A stretch of DNA of 64,000 nt from Qipengyuania marincola (GCF_029688625.1 NZ_JARULC010000003.1:62001-126000), one strand, 5' to 3'. Positions 44,701 through 53,536 are shown, counted from the stretch's first letter. Program-made: numbers and translations. The notes: generated by a model from the sequence alone, not told the origin.

Positions 44701-44770
44701 CAACGAGCGCATCCGCGAAGCCGCGGTGGGCGGCAATCGAATAAATGCTGGGCGCTGGGCGGTCAGCCAC
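41762..44770 (-). CDS. addB: double-strand break repair protein AddB
   Basis: 1002 residues; partner of AddA. The degenerate UvrD-like region starts LLLPSSRARRTISEAFVRLA, and the C-terminal nuclease domain has RADRIDRLADGGLAIVDYKT with the catalytic D-x-K. The cysteines that hold an iron-sulfur cluster in Bacillus AddB are absent: no Cys occurs after about residue 740. This agrees with an alphaproteobacterial type without the cluster. Starts 8 bases inside the preceding murU gene. Confidence 0.93.
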   Translation of the reverse strand: MADRPAPSIYSIAAHRGFADALVAGLVPRYGDETFGLARLTLLLPSSRARRTISEAFVRLAGETGRSGLLMPRMAVIGDLDLDETLGTLLDPLGASDIPPAIDPQRRLFRLTQIIEQEMGDAAHGGATLLRLAREMAATMDRLLVEEVGPEDLLGDTVLDLFGSLSVHWQASIRLFARVQMRWLAELAEHGMLDAAARRNRLFDHASAMWKAQPPATPIVAAGVTSAAPALARLLRTIAYLPQGAVILPDFDLTMQEAVWEELGRAGAAPEPDQTPFAGEDAVTHPQYHLKLLLNRMAVRREEVRPWHRKGAAAAPPERSHAIASLFLPPEASKSWIDLPAEKRRLAGVRILTTANPEEEAQAIALLVREALAEPEKRVAVVTPDRALARRIVHHLARWNITADDSAGRPLSQSAAGRLLLLLAEVVAKDAAPVSLMALLGHPLVHGEMERGEWLRQLRRVERELRGPRKAGGLAVVRAIATRLESRQPKVGAWFAQVNRILSPLLDMPDRVALADLFDILATAGEQLCGEDLWAREDGRMLAQFVEEMRANACETAFALSRDEVDIALRDAMEQVAVRPPYGGHARVQVLGLLESRMNRADLVVCAGLNEGTWPQRGTVDALLAPPLLRSLGVPGGDFRIGLSAHDLAGALGAPEVVLSRAERDESGPAIPSRFLLRVEALLGSMAENHRDERTAALARAMSRAAPVEPHPRPAPQPSSEQRNVDISATALDRLLGDPYQFYAGKILQLSDLDALDAEPGPLWQGNAAHLILQRWHEARDVDPDAKLAPIMAAVLEEEGVDALTRGLWQPRLEAALKWIEATVDAAPDRAVLAVEKQGAMRFDGVRVHGRADRIDRLADGGLAIVDYKTGSPPSAAMVEQGFALQLGILGLIAERDGFEGIVGEPEAYEYWSLAKAKSDENPFSFGYVDVPLKIGNRRSGVEPEEFLPLTAQKLSLAISRYIKGDAPFLARENPDYPAYDTFDQLMRLEEWIATQDGEGAA

Positions 44771-45482
44771 CCCTCAGCGCTTCCTCGGTCGGGCGGATGT
44801 GCTGCGGCGTACCGACTTCGTACCACTGGCCGGTGAAGGCCAGTCCGAACAGGCGCCCTTCCCCGATCGCACGATCCCACAGTATGTTGGTCGAAAATTT
44901 ACCCTCGGGCGCGTCGCGCATCAGGCGGTGCGAGACGATCTGGATGCCGGTGTAGATAAAGGGCGCGATCCGCCCGGCAATCTTGCGCGACAATCGACCA
45001 TTGCCTTCCATGTAGAAATCGCCCGTCCCGTCAAAATTGAACGCGCGCGCGTGCGGGACCACCAGCAGCAGGGCGTCCATGATCTCGGGATCCCAGCGCT
45101 GGGACAGATCGACGAAGGCGTTCTGCGGCCCATCAAGCCAGATGCTGTCGGCATTGCAGGCAAAGAACGGGTCGGGCAGCTGACCGGCATCGCGTGCCTT
45201 CACCATGCCGCCCCCGGTTTCGAGCAATTGCTCGCGTTCGTCGGAGAAGCTGATCTTCGGTGCGGCACGCCCCCCAATATGCGCCTCGATCGCGTCGGCG
45301 AGGTAGTGCACGTTCACCAGCGCTTTCTCGATCCCCGCATCCTGCAACCGGTCCAGCGCGCGGTCGATCAGCGGCTTGCCGGCCACGCGGACGAGCGGCT
45401 TGGGCGTGGTGGCGGTCAGTGGACGCATCCGTTTGCCCAGACCCGCGGCCATGAGCATCGCAGTGTCGGAAACCAGGGTCAT
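44763..45482 (-). CDS. murU: N-acetylmuramate-1-phosphate uridylyltransferase
   Basis: 239 residues. AMLMAAGLGKRMRPLTATTP is the nucleotide-binding loop of sugar-1-phosphate nucleotidyltransferases. ETGGGMVKARD, FACNADSIW and WYEVGTPQHI complete the active site. The upstream gene is an AmgK-type sugar kinase; AmgK and MurU turn recycled MurNAc into UDP-MurNAc in peptidoglycan recycling, which is why this name is preferred to a mannose-1-phosphate enzyme. Its ATG overlaps the amgK stop by one base (TGATG). Confidence 0.87.
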   Translation of the reverse strand: MTLVSDTAMLMAAGLGKRMRPLTATTPKPLVRVAGKPLIDRALDRLQDAGIEKALVNVHYLADAIEAHIGGRAAPKISFSDEREQLLETGGGMVKARDAGQLPDPFFACNADSIWLDGPQNAFVDLSQRWDPEIMDALLLVVPHARAFNFDGTGDFYMEGNGRLSRKIAGRIAPFIYTGIQIVSHRLMRDAPEGKFSTNILWDRAIGEGRLFGLAFTGQWYEVGTPQHIRPTEEALRGG

Positions 45483-46471
45483 CAGTCCAGCTCGCCCCCG
45501 CCGCTATCGCGCAATTCCTGCGGGACGTTCGCCGCGAACCACGCCGCGACAGGCGCCATGGCGGGATGGGCAAGGTCACGCTCCATGGCGCGCCAGACCC
45601 GCGGGATCATCGAAAGATACCGCGCCTTCCCGTCACGCCTGTGCAACCGCGTGAAGATGCCGACGATCTTGGCATTTCGCTGCGCCCCGAGACGGGCGTA
45701 ATCGGCTTCGAAATTCTCATCCGGCCCGATGGTGTCACGATACCGCGCCAGCATCGCGGCTTCGAGATCCTGGCCGACATCGCGCCGGGCATCCTGAAGC
45801 AGGCTGACGAGGTCATAGGCCGGATGCCCGACCAGCGCGTCCTGAAAGTCGATCAGCCCCTGCGCGCCGTGCCGGGTTTCCGGCTCGAGCAACATGATAT
45901 TCTCGGCATGGTAATCGCGCAGCACGGTTACGCCCGGGTCCTGACGATCGAGCAGCGGAGCAAGCGCTTCGTCCCAGGCGCCGCGCCAGCTTTCGAGGTC
46001 GACATCCAGCCCCGCTGCCGGGCAATACCATTCGGTGAACAGGTCAACCTCGCGGCGATATACCGACATGTCGTAGGAGTCGAACGGCCCCGGCGGCAGC
46101 TTGTGCAAGGCCACCAGCGCGTCGATCGCGGTTTGATAGATGGCAGTCTCGTCGGCCGGATGCGCGTCGATCCATTCGCGCATCCGCTGGTCACCGAAAT
46201 CCTCTGTCAGCACCCATCCCGCCTGGCGATCCTGCGCGTAGATTTCCGGAGCGCGCATGTCGTGATCCGCCAGCCATCGGGCGACATGCAGGAACGGCTC
46301 CGGATCTTCGTGCGGTGGCGGCGCGTGCATCAGCATGGCTGTCCGCCCATTTTGGCGGAGGCGGAAATAACGCCGGAAACTCGCATCACCGGCGAGCGGC
46401 GCGATCTCAGCGCCCACCCATGAGGTGCTATCGAGAAATCCGTGTATGCCGTCGGGCAGGGTTGCGCTCAT
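45482..46471 (-). CDS. amgK: N-acetylmuramate/N-acetylglucosamine kinase AmgK
   Basis: 329 residues of the aminoglycoside-phosphotransferase fold. LAGDASFRRYFRLR is the ATP-binding start, VLRDYHAENIMLL the catalytic loop (HxxN) and LIDFQDALVGHPAYDLVSLL the metal site. This is the anomeric sugar kinase of peptidoglycan recycling, working with MurU, the next gene. ATG 46471 overlaps the tsaE stop by 4 bases. Confidence 0.88.
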   Translation of the reverse strand: MSATLPDGIHGFLDSTSWVGAEIAPLAGDASFRRYFRLRQNGRTAMLMHAPPPHEDPEPFLHVARWLADHDMRAPEIYAQDRQAGWVLTEDFGDQRMREWIDAHPADETAIYQTAIDALVALHKLPPGPFDSYDMSVYRREVDLFTEWYCPAAGLDVDLESWRGAWDEALAPLLDRQDPGVTVLRDYHAENIMLLEPETRHGAQGLIDFQDALVGHPAYDLVSLLQDARRDVGQDLEAAMLARYRDTIGPDENFEADYARLGAQRNAKIVGIFTRLHRRDGKARYLSMIPRVWRAMERDLAHPAMAPVAAWFAANVPQELRDSGGGELD

Positions 46472-46905
46472 CGCCAGCGGCCTTGCCAAGTCTCGCCCGC
46501 GGTTACAACGGCTTCGCGCCCGTCGCCCACTTTTTTGAGTGTGATGGCGAGGCAAGCCGGCTCATGCGCGAAACCGCCGGCGTGATCCGGCCATTCCGCA
46601 ATGAGCGCTGCGCCCGCGCGATAATCCTCCAGGCCCAGTTCATTCACTTCGGCCGGGTCTTCAAGGCGGTAGAAGTCGGCGTGAACCAGTGGCGGGGAAA
46701 CATCGTCATAGGTCTCGATGATCGTATAGGTCGGTGAGGGAACCTCGCCCGTGTGGCCAAGCGCACCGATGATAGCCCGGGCGAGCGTGGTCTTTCCGGT
46801 GCCAAGGTCCCCGGACAGGGCGACGACGTCGCCCGCCTGCAAGGCGGCAGCGATGCGTGCGCCGAAGGCATCCATGGCCGCGAGGTCGGGCAGGTCGACG
46901 GTCAC
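46468..46905 (-). CDS. tsaE: tRNA threonylcarbamoyladenosine biosynthesis ATPase TsaE
   Basis: 145 residues. Walker A LSGDLGTGKTTLAR near residue 31, SPTYTIIETYDDV, the family HADFYRLED and a late tryptophan-containing C-terminus identify TsaE, which helps TsaD/TsaB make t6A37 on tRNAs. It overlaps both neighbours by 4 bases. Its place between divL and amgK is conserved in alphaproteobacteria as recalled. Confidence 0.95.
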   Translation of the reverse strand: MTVDLPDLAAMDAFGARIAAALQAGDVVALSGDLGTGKTTLARAIIGALGHTGEVPSPTYTIIETYDDVSPPLVHADFYRLEDPAEVNELGLEDYRAGAALIAEWPDHAGGFAHEPACLAITLKKVGDGREAVVTAGETWQGRWR

Positions 46906-49244
46906 GGGAGCGTGATCGTCGCAACGGTCCCGGAGCCCGACCGGCTCTGGATATCGAGCCGGCCCTCATGCGCTTCGATCAGCTGGCGCGCGAGCGGAAT
47001 GCCGAGCCCGTGGCGCCGTTCGATCCCCTTGCCGTCGGCTGCCATGCGAATTCCCTCAAGCGCACGGGCAAGCTCGTGCTGGTTCATCCCCTTGCCGTTG
47101 TCCGAGATCACGATTTTCGTTTCCCCGCGCACCTTGCCGATCTCGACCAATATGCGCCCGCCTTCGGGCGTGCCGTTGATCGCATTGTCGAGCAGGTTTC
47201 CGATGGCACGACGCAACTGCTGGGCATCAGCATCGACGACCTTGCCCGCGCCGCCTTTCAAATCGAGGGTAAGGCCGCCCTTTACGATGCGCTCTTCCCG
47301 GCTGCGGACGATCTGCGTGATGAACGGCAGCAATTCGACCTTCGACAGGTTGAGGGGCATCAGACCCGCCTCGCTCTGCGACAGGTCGAGCACGTTCTCG
47401 ACCTGCTCGGTCAGCTTGCCGACCGACAGCGAGATCGCCTGTACATATTCCAGCGCCTGCGGGCTCAAATCGCCCGCCATCCCACTCGACAACAATTCGG
47501 CAAACCCGCCGATCGACGTCAGCGGAGTGCGGAATTCATAGCTCATATTGGCGAGGAAGCGGGTCATCACCGCATCGGCTTCTTCCAGCACCCGGTTGCG
47601 TTCACGCAGGGCTTCCTCCGCCTGTTGCGACGCAGTGACATCGAGCACTGTCAGCAAACCGTTGCCATCGGGCAACGGGACGCCTTCGAGGTCGAGCGTG
47701 CGGCCATCGGCGAGCTCGACGCGCGCGGTGCGCTTCTTGCGATCCAGCGTGGCAGACCGGATGATATTGCCGACCACGCTGACGGCATCGGCATCGGCAA
47801 GGTTCTTTGCGATCGCGGCGAGCAGGTCCTCCGCCTGGGGATGGCCCTCAAGCACTTCGGGGTCGAGCCCCCAGGCGCCTGGAAAACTGCGGTTCCACAG
47901 TTCGAGATGGCCATCAGGTGCGAATACGGCCAGCGCTTCGAACAGGCTGTCGAAGGTCGCCGTGCGCGTCCGCAACAGGGTATCTCGGGTAGCCGACAGG
48001 GCGAGCTGTTCGGTGCGATCCTCGGCGATGACCACCAACCCGCCATCGGGCAATGGCTGCGCGACAATGCGCAGATGGGTGCTGTCGGACAGCGGCCAGG
48101 CTTCCTCGTGCGGCTCGTCGCGGCGGAACCAGCCTACCAGCTCGTTGCGCCACGAGGGGAAATCGCGAACCTCGGGGATCCGGCCCGCCTCGCGCGCAAT
48201 CAGCAGCATATGCTCGAAGGTAGTACGATCGTTCACCACGCCCGGCGGCAATGCGAAGACACGGTGGAAGGGCTGGTTGGCGAAGGTCATCCGATGGCGC
48301 GCATCGAACTGGGCGACGCCGATCGACAGTTGGTCGAGCATGGATCGCTGCGCTTCGCGGAAGGCGCGAAATTCGCGGGCCTGCTCTTCCATTTCCTCGA
48401 TATCGACCGCGTAGCCGGCGATGCCCTCGCCCGACAGCGGCAGATCGGTCACGCGGATCGTGCGACGGGCCTCGTTGATGGTCGCAGACACGATCCGCTC
48501 GATCGGCTGCCGCCGATCCGCCGCCTGTTGCGCCACCTGGGCCGCGGTGCGTCCGCCAACGGTTTCAACAAGTTCGACCTGTTCCGCCACGACTTCGTCG
48601 GCGCTGTCCGCTTCCACCGCCTCGACATAGGCACGGTTCACGAGCCGCAGCTTCATGTCGGACCCGCGGAACCACATCGGCATGGGCGCAGCCTCGATCA
48701 GGCCGACCAGTGCACCGAAATCGTCGCGTGCCCGTGCCGCTTCCTCACGCAGCTGGCTTAGCTCGGACTGGCTTTCGCTGTAATCGAACACCCAGACGAG
48801 CGCGGCGCCGTTGGGCGATACGGAGGGATCTGCCAATGTGCCGTTCAACGTCAGTGCCCGCTGCGACCCCGGGACGGTCAGCGAGATACGAAACGGCTTG
48901 GCTGTTTTCTGGGTGCGACGAACCTTGCTGGTCAGCTCTTCCAGCTGCTCTTCGGCGAGGCCGTTGCCATGCTGGTCGGAAAGCTCGCTGAGGAAATCCG
49001 GCACCTTGGGAAGGCCCAGCCACCGCGCCAGCCGGTCCGGTGCCTCGATTCGCCCGTCTGCGCGAACCAGCAGCGGAACCGCGGGCGATTCCTCGAGCAT
49101 GCGCGCCATGCGCAGAGCCGATTTGCGTGCGGCGGCGAATTTCTGTTCGCGCCCGCTCGCGCGCAGCATCACCCAGACCGCTGCGGCAGTCCAGAAAGCG
49201 AGCAATACGCCGATGATGGCAAGCAATGCAGGCGAGAATTCCAT
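46902..49244 (-). CDS. divL: DivL-like sensor kinase with tyrosine at the phospho-acceptor
   Basis: 780 residues. One N-terminal membrane helix (FSPALLAIIGVLLAFWTAAA) is followed by several PAS-like domains (about 60-540) and a dimerisation/H-box. Where kinases have S-H-E-L-R-T-P, this reads NMSYEFRTPL, with Tyr569 in place of His. That is the known signature of Caulobacter DivL, which acts mainly as a regulator of the CckA cell-cycle kinase. The ATPase domain keeps its N box (GNLLDNAINGTPEGG) and G1 (ISDNGKGM). The length matches DivL. Heads the long operon and overlaps tsaE by 4 bases. Confidence 0.9.
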   Translation of the reverse strand: MEFSPALLAIIGVLLAFWTAAAVWVMLRASGREQKFAAARKSALRMARMLEESPAVPLLVRADGRIEAPDRLARWLGLPKVPDFLSELSDQHGNGLAEEQLEELTSKVRRTQKTAKPFRISLTVPGSQRALTLNGTLADPSVSPNGAALVWVFDYSESQSELSQLREEAARARDDFGALVGLIEAAPMPMWFRGSDMKLRLVNRAYVEAVEADSADEVVAEQVELVETVGGRTAAQVAQQAADRRQPIERIVSATINEARRTIRVTDLPLSGEGIAGYAVDIEEMEEQAREFRAFREAQRSMLDQLSIGVAQFDARHRMTFANQPFHRVFALPPGVVNDRTTFEHMLLIAREAGRIPEVRDFPSWRNELVGWFRRDEPHEEAWPLSDSTHLRIVAQPLPDGGLVVIAEDRTEQLALSATRDTLLRTRTATFDSLFEALAVFAPDGHLELWNRSFPGAWGLDPEVLEGHPQAEDLLAAIAKNLADADAVSVVGNIIRSATLDRKKRTARVELADGRTLDLEGVPLPDGNGLLTVLDVTASQQAEEALRERNRVLEEADAVMTRFLANMSYEFRTPLTSIGGFAELLSSGMAGDLSPQALEYVQAISLSVGKLTEQVENVLDLSQSEAGLMPLNLSKVELLPFITQIVRSREERIVKGGLTLDLKGGAGKVVDADAQQLRRAIGNLLDNAINGTPEGGRILVEIGKVRGETKIVISDNGKGMNQHELARALEGIRMAADGKGIERRHGLGIPLARQLIEAHEGRLDIQSRSGSGTVATITLP

Positions 49245-49266
49245 TACCCGCCAGCTATGCCGCCTG

Positions 49267-49306
49267 TTGCGGGGATGCAATGGCGCGGCACTGCAACTCC
49301 CCGCAA
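49267..49306. terminator. hairpin between ahcY and divL
   Basis: TTGCGGGGA (49267-49275) pairs with TCCCCGCAA (49298-49306), with an inner TGCA/TGCA dyad. It lies after the ahcY stop and before the divL start. No T-tract is present, so it may be a weak or factor-aided terminator or a site for divL control. Confidence 0.35.
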
Positions 49307-49317
49307 AGGATCACCGA

Positions 49318-50727
49318 TCAATAGCGATAGTGTTCGGGCTTGAACGGCCCTTCGACCGGCACGCCGATGTAATCCGCCTGCTTCTGGCTGAGCTCCGTGA
49401 GGCGGACACCCAGCTTGTCGAGATGCAGAGCGGCGACCTTCTCGTCCAGCCGCTTGGGCAGGACATAGACGTCGTTCTTGTAGTCGCCGGCATTCTTCCA
49501 CAGTTCCATCTGCGCCAGCGTCTGGTTGGTGAAGCTGAAGCTCATCACGAAGCTAGGGTGGCCGGTAGCACAGGCGAGATTGACCAGGCGGCCCTTGCCG
49601 AGGACGATGATTTCCTTGTCGTCGGGGAACTTCACCACGTCGGTGCCCGGCTTGAGCTCGTTCCACTCGTAATTGTCGAGCGCCGAAATCTGGATCTCGC
49701 TGTCGAAGTGGCCGATGTTGCAGACGATCGCCTTGTCCTTCATCGCTTTCATATGTTCGGCGGTGATGACATGCTCGTTGCCGGTCGCGGTCACGAAGAT
49801 GTCCGCCTTGCCTACGACGTCTTCCATGGTCACGACCTCGAAACCGTCCATCGCCGCTTGAAGCGCGCAGATCGGGTCGATTTCCGTCACCAGCACGCGC
49901 GCGCCGCCATTGCGGAGCGACTGGGCGCTGCCCTTGCCGACATCACCGAAGCCGGCGACGACCGCGACCTTGCCTGAGAGCATGACGTCGGTTGCGCGGC
50001 GAATGGCATCGACCAGCGACTCACGACAGCCATAGAGGTTGTCGAACTTGGACTTGGTGACGCTGTCGTTCACGTTGATCGCCGGGAACGGCAGCTTGCC
50101 GCCCTTGGCGATGTGGTAGAGGCGGTGGACACCGGTAGTGGTTTCTTCCGAGACGCCCTTGATATTCTTCACCGAGGCGCTGAGGTAGCCCGGCTTCGCC
50201 TTGACAAAAGCCTTGAGCGCGCGCTGGAATTCGATTTCCTCGGCGTTCTGCGGCTCGGGCAGTTCGTCGCCCGCCTCGATGCGCGCGCCCCACAGCGCGA
50301 ACATGGTCGCGTCGCCGCCATCGTCGAGGATGAGGTTGGCGGTCTGGTCCGGGTTATCGTCGGTCGACCAGTCGAAAATCTTGCCGACATAATCCCAATA
50401 GTCGGACAGGCTTTCGCCCTTCACCGCGAACACGGGAATGTCCTGGGCCGCGATGGCCGCCGCGGCATGGTCCTGCGTCGAGAAAATGTTGCAGGTCGCC
50501 CAGCGCACCTCGGCGCCCAGCGCGACCAGGGTCTCGATCAGCACGGCGGTCTGGATCGTCATGTGGAGCGATCCGGTGATCCGCGCACCCTTCAGCGGCT
50601 GTTCCTCGCCATATTCCTGGCGCAGGGCCATGAGGCCCGGCATTTCGGTTTCGGCGATGTTGATTTCTGCACGGCCATAGTCGGCCAGCGCAATGTCCTT
50701 GATGACGTAATCGGAAAAAGCGGTCAC
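49318..50727 (-). CDS. ahcY: adenosylhomocysteinase
   Basis: Hydrolyses S-adenosylhomocysteine to homocysteine and adenosine, using bound NAD. 469 residues, the bacterial size. [54 protein letters not shown] (NAD loop) and GHFDSEIQI are diagnostic. GTG 50727 is preferred because GAGGA precedes it and conserved sequence ([15 protein letters not shown]) begins there; other starts farther up lack a ribosome site. No riboswitch-like structure was recognised upstream. Confidence 0.95.
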   Translation of the reverse strand: MTAFSDYVIKDIALADYGRAEINIAETEMPGLMALRQEYGEEQPLKGARITGSLHMTIQTAVLIETLVALGAEVRWATCNIFSTQDHAAAAIAAQDIPVFAVKGESLSDYWDYVGKIFDWSTDDNPDQTANLILDDGGDATMFALWGARIEAGDELPEPQNAEEIEFQRALKAFVKAKPGYLSASVKNIKGVSEETTTGVHRLYHIAKGGKLPFPAINVNDSVTKSKFDNLYGCRESLVDAIRRATDVMLSGKVAVVAGFGDVGKGSAQSLRNGGARVLVTEIDPICALQAAMDGFEVVTMEDVVGKADIFVTATGNEHVITAEHMKAMKDKAIVCNIGHFDSEIQISALDNYEWNELKPGTDVVKFPDDKEIIVLGKGRLVNLACATGHPSFVMSFSFTNQTLAQMELWKNAGDYKNDVYVLPKRLDEKVAALHLDKLGVRLTELSQKQADYIGVPVEGPFKPEHYRY

Positions 50728-50852
50728 GTGATAGTCCTCGGCAAGTTCGGGGGAAGTCTGCGCCACACACGAAAAGGGCGACGCCTGGTTGGCGCCGCCC
50801 CTAGCCCCTCCGCCGGACGAGCGCAATGCCCGCGCCCGGACGACCCCGAGGC

Positions 50853-51317
50853 CTATCGCGAAGCGAAGCGGCCGCCGCTGACCGGCGACGCGGCCAGCAG
50901 CTCATCGGCCGCGATGGTCAGGTCCGCCGGATCCTTCGACAGCGACAGATTGTGCGTGATGGACTTCAGCTGGGCGCATTCGAGCCAGGGATGGCCCTGG
51001 CCATACTGGTTCGCCATGCCGACGCTGATACGATCGAGTGCACGCTTTGCGCCTTTCGCACCATGTCGCTTGACCAGGCCGCCTTCCAGCGTCTTCGCGG
51101 CGCCGTTCAGCGTGGACAGGTGCTTGGCGGAAAACTTGCGGTAATGCGGCTGAAAATCGTCCGACCCCATGCGGCACCGCAAGGACGTGACCATCAGCAT
51201 GATGTCGAGCTTGCGAATTTGCTCGGCTTCGCGCGGCGAAGCGGCGCTGGCTGTGATCGGAGTGAAAAGAACCGCCGCTGCCGCTGCGCCGGTGACGAAT
51301 GTCTTCAAGATGTGCAT
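50853..51317 (-). CDS. secreted hypothetical protein upstream of ahcY
   Basis: 154 residues with a signal peptide ([20 protein letters not shown], cleaved after ASA). The mature part, [20 protein letters not shown] then [20 protein letters not shown], is helical with two cysteines, CRMG and the later ECAQ. It is conserved beside ahcY in related genera as recalled and is sometimes given that enzyme's name in databases, which the sequence does not support: no NAD or substrate motif is present. Confidence 0.75.
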   Translation of the reverse strand: MHILKTFVTGAAAAAVLFTPITASAASPREAEQIRKLDIMLMVTSLRCRMGSDDFQPHYRKFSAKHLSTLNGAAKTLEGGLVKRHGAKGAKRALDRISVGMANQYGQGHPWLECAQLKSITHNLSLSKDPADLTIAADELLAASPVSGGRFASR

Positions 51318-51490
51318 GTCCCTGTCTCCCTGCGGGGCGTCCCGATGGCCCGCGTAAGGAGAAGGTGACGGCAAGGGTTTACTCGAATTTAAAGCGCCGC
51401 GGTAAAGCGAAATTAATCATCGGGGGCAGTTGCAAGCGCGACTGGCCAAGACTACCCCACCCCTGGACGGGACAGACGAGGATTTTTGCA

Positions 51491-51970
51491 ATGACGATTT
51501 CGGTGGGCGACAAGCTGCCCGATGTGACGCTGGTCAAGGCGACCGAGGACGGCCCCGAACAGGTCCAGTCGAGCGAATACTTCAAGGGCAAGACCGTGGC
51601 GCTCTTCTCCGTTCCCGGCGCCTTCACGCCGACCTGTTCGGCGCGACACCTGCCCGGCTATGTCGACAAGGCAGACGAGCTTAAAGCCAAGGGCGTCGAC
51701 GAGATCGTCGCGACAGCCGTGAACGACGCTTTCGTGATGAGTGCGTGGAAATCCGCCAACAATGCCGAACCCGTGACCATGCTGGCCGATGGCAATGGCG
51801 ATTTCGCCGAGGCTATCGGGCTGACCATGGACGGTTCGGGCTTTGGAATGGGCAAGCGTGGCCAACGCTATTCGATGATTGTCGAAGATGGCGTGGTGAA
51901 GCAGTTGAATGTCGAGGCCCCCGGCGACTTTTCCGTCTCCAGCGCCGAACACATGCTCGGCCAGCTTTAG
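51491..51970 (+). CDS. peroxiredoxin (Prx5 type)
   Basis: 159 residues. FSVPGAFTPTCSARHLPGYV holds the peroxidatic Cys49 in the PxxxTxxC active site of the Prx5/AhpE-like class, and the late ADGNGDFAEAIGL and GQRYSMIVEDGVV are typical. Reduces hydroperoxides using thioredoxin or glutaredoxin. GAGG is spaced 9 bases before ATG 51491. Single gene, divergent from the secreted protein. Confidence 0.94.
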   Translation: MTISVGDKLPDVTLVKATEDGPEQVQSSEYFKGKTVALFSVPGAFTPTCSARHLPGYVDKADELKAKGVDEIVATAVNDAFVMSAWKSANNAEPVTMLADGNGDFAEAIGLTMDGSGFGMGKRGQRYSMIVEDGVVKQLNVEAPGDFSVSSAEHMLGQL

Positions 51971-52004
51971 ACTTCTCTAAGGCTTTGCGATTTATGGGGA
52001 TGGC

Positions 52005-52934
52005 GTGTCCGATATAGCCATCCCCTATTCACCCGCGATCGCAGAGCACGGCCGCGCACAGCCTGATCCCGTTAGTCTTGCCATTGTCACTGCGCTTGTG
52101 GCGGGGCTTGCTGCCGCTTCGATGATCGTCGCAATCGGCGCGATTACAGTAGACTACCTCGATTTTCTGCCATTCGTGATCGTAGCCGCAGCCCTTCTTT
52201 TGCTTGCGCGGTATGCAGAGTGGCGCCGTCTCCATTATCTGACTTACGACGCGGCCCGGATGAGCGCTTACGCCACGCTGGGGCTGTTGGCGTGCGGTTT
52301 CGTCGCCAATGCGGGCCTGCGTCTGGGGTTTCCACTGATTGATGCCGACCTTGCGACAATCGACGCAGCGATAGGCTTGGACGTTGCTGCTGCCACACGT
52401 GCTGCAGCCGAGCATACAGCCGCAATTCAATTTCTTGCAGCAGTTTACAATGCCTCGCATATCGCTGTTGCGGCCCTGATCGTCGGACTTCTTTTTTGCG
52501 GACAGAGGGTCATTGCCTGGGAAATGGTGGCAACCGCCATCATAACGATGCAGGCCGTCGCCATCCTGTCCGTTTTCATGCCTGCTATCGGAGCGATGGC
52601 CCATTTCAACTTGCTTGACTTGCAGGGGAACGGATTGCCCGTGGGGGCCGGCGTCTATCATCTTGCCGCCTTCGAAGCCGCTTATTCGGGTTCAGATCAG
52701 GTGTTCGAGCTTGCCGATATGGAAGGCCTCGTGACATTCCCATCGTTTCATACGGTCCTGGCACTGCTCTTGACCCAAGGCTTGGCTCACACGCGTCTGC
52801 GTTTACTCGGCGTGGCCGCTACGTGCGCGGTGATTGTCTCAACCGTTCCGATCGGTGGGCACTACGTCATCGACCTGGTGGCGGGGTTCGCAATCTGGGC
52901 TCTTACCGTCACTGTCATCCGAAGAGTTCAATAG
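52005..52934 (+). CDS. PAP2-superfamily membrane phosphatase/transferase
   Basis: 309 residues with about six membrane helices. The C-terminal part has the lipid-phosphatase signatures TFPSFHTVLALLL (C2, with S-x-H) and PIGGHYVIDLVAG (C3, G-x-H-Y-x-x-D). The layout is of the inositol-phosphotransferase-like subgroup, with active site facing the periplasm. Substrate unknown; dephosphorylation of undecaprenyl or phosphatidic lipids is possible. GTG 52005 has GGGGA upstream. Overlaps convergent folE by 7 bases. Confidence 0.88.
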   Translation: MSDIAIPYSPAIAEHGRAQPDPVSLAIVTALVAGLAAASMIVAIGAITVDYLDFLPFVIVAAALLLLARYAEWRRLHYLTYDAARMSAYATLGLLACGFVANAGLRLGFPLIDADLATIDAAIGLDVAAATRAAAEHTAAIQFLAAVYNASHIAVAALIVGLLFCGQRVIAWEMVATAIITMQAVAILSVFMPAIGAMAHFNLLDLQGNGLPVGAGVYHLAAFEAAYSGSDQVFELADMEGLVTFPSFHTVLALLLTQGLAHTRLRLLGVAATCAVIVSTVPIGGHYVIDLVAGFAIWALTVTVIRRVQ

Positions 52935-53536
52935 CCCATCAGGCTTAGCACTTCCTTGCGGCTGCGCTGGTCCTTCAGGAACGTGCCCATCATCCGGCTG
53001 GTAATCATGCCAACACCAGGCGTGCGGACGCCGCGCGCGGTCATGCAGCTATGCGCGGCTTCGATAACCACCGCGACGCCCTGGGGCTCAAGGTTCTGCC
53101 AGATACAGTCGGCAACTTCCGCCGTCAGCCTCTCCTGCACCTGCAGCCGCCGCGCGAAACCATGCAGCACGCGGGCGAGTTTCGATATTCCGACCACCCG
53201 ATCCTTCGGCAGATAGGCGATTGCCGCCTTCCCGATGATCGGCGCCATGTGATGTTCGCAATGCGACTGGAACGGGATATCCTTCAGCAGGACGATCTCG
53301 TTGTAACCGCCGACCTCCTCGAACACCCGATCGAGGTGCACTGCGGGATCCTCGTCATAGCCGAGGCAGTATTCCTTCCATGCCCGAGCCACACGCGCCG
53401 GCGTGTCGAGCAAGCCTTCGCGCGAGGGATCGTCGCCCGCCCATTCGATCAGCGTGCGGACCGCGTCCTGTACATTCTCCGGAACTGGCGGCTTTCCCCG
53501 CGGATCGTCTTCGTCTGGTCCGACCAGGCTACTCAT
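52928..53536 (-). CDS. folE: GTP cyclohydrolase I
   Basis: First step of tetrahydrofolate synthesis, turning GTP into dihydroneopterin triphosphate. 202 residues. HCEHHMAPIIGKAAIAYLP has the zinc-binding Cys and His; GISKLARVLHGFARRLQVQE and SCMTARGVRTPG supply the other Cys ligand and the substrate site. Its ATG overlaps the stop of the upstream phospholipase-D gene by 4 bases, so they share a transcript. Confidence 0.96.
   Translation of the reverse strand: MSSLVGPDEDDPRGKPPVPENVQDAVRTLIEWAGDDPSREGLLDTPARVARAWKEYCLGYDEDPAVHLDRVFEEVGGYNEIVLLKDIPFQSHCEHHMAPIIGKAAIAYLPKDRVVGISKLARVLHGFARRLQVQERLTAEVADCIWQNLEPQGVAVVIEAAHSCMTARGVRTPGVGMITSRMMGTFLKDQRSRKEVLSLMGY

Noticed and set aside
43433-44836. 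A 467-codon open frame opposite addB
   Set aside because: Antisense shadow of AddB.
50728-50852. Possible SAH or SAM riboswitch before ahcY
   Set aside because: The region before the ahcY start was read for the conserved stem and pseudoknot patterns of these riboswitches and nothing convincing was found.
50853-51317. Reading the secreted protein beside ahcY as an S-adenosylhomocysteine hydrolase
   Set aside because: It is 154 residues with a signal peptide and none of the enzyme motifs; the name would come only from its neighbour.
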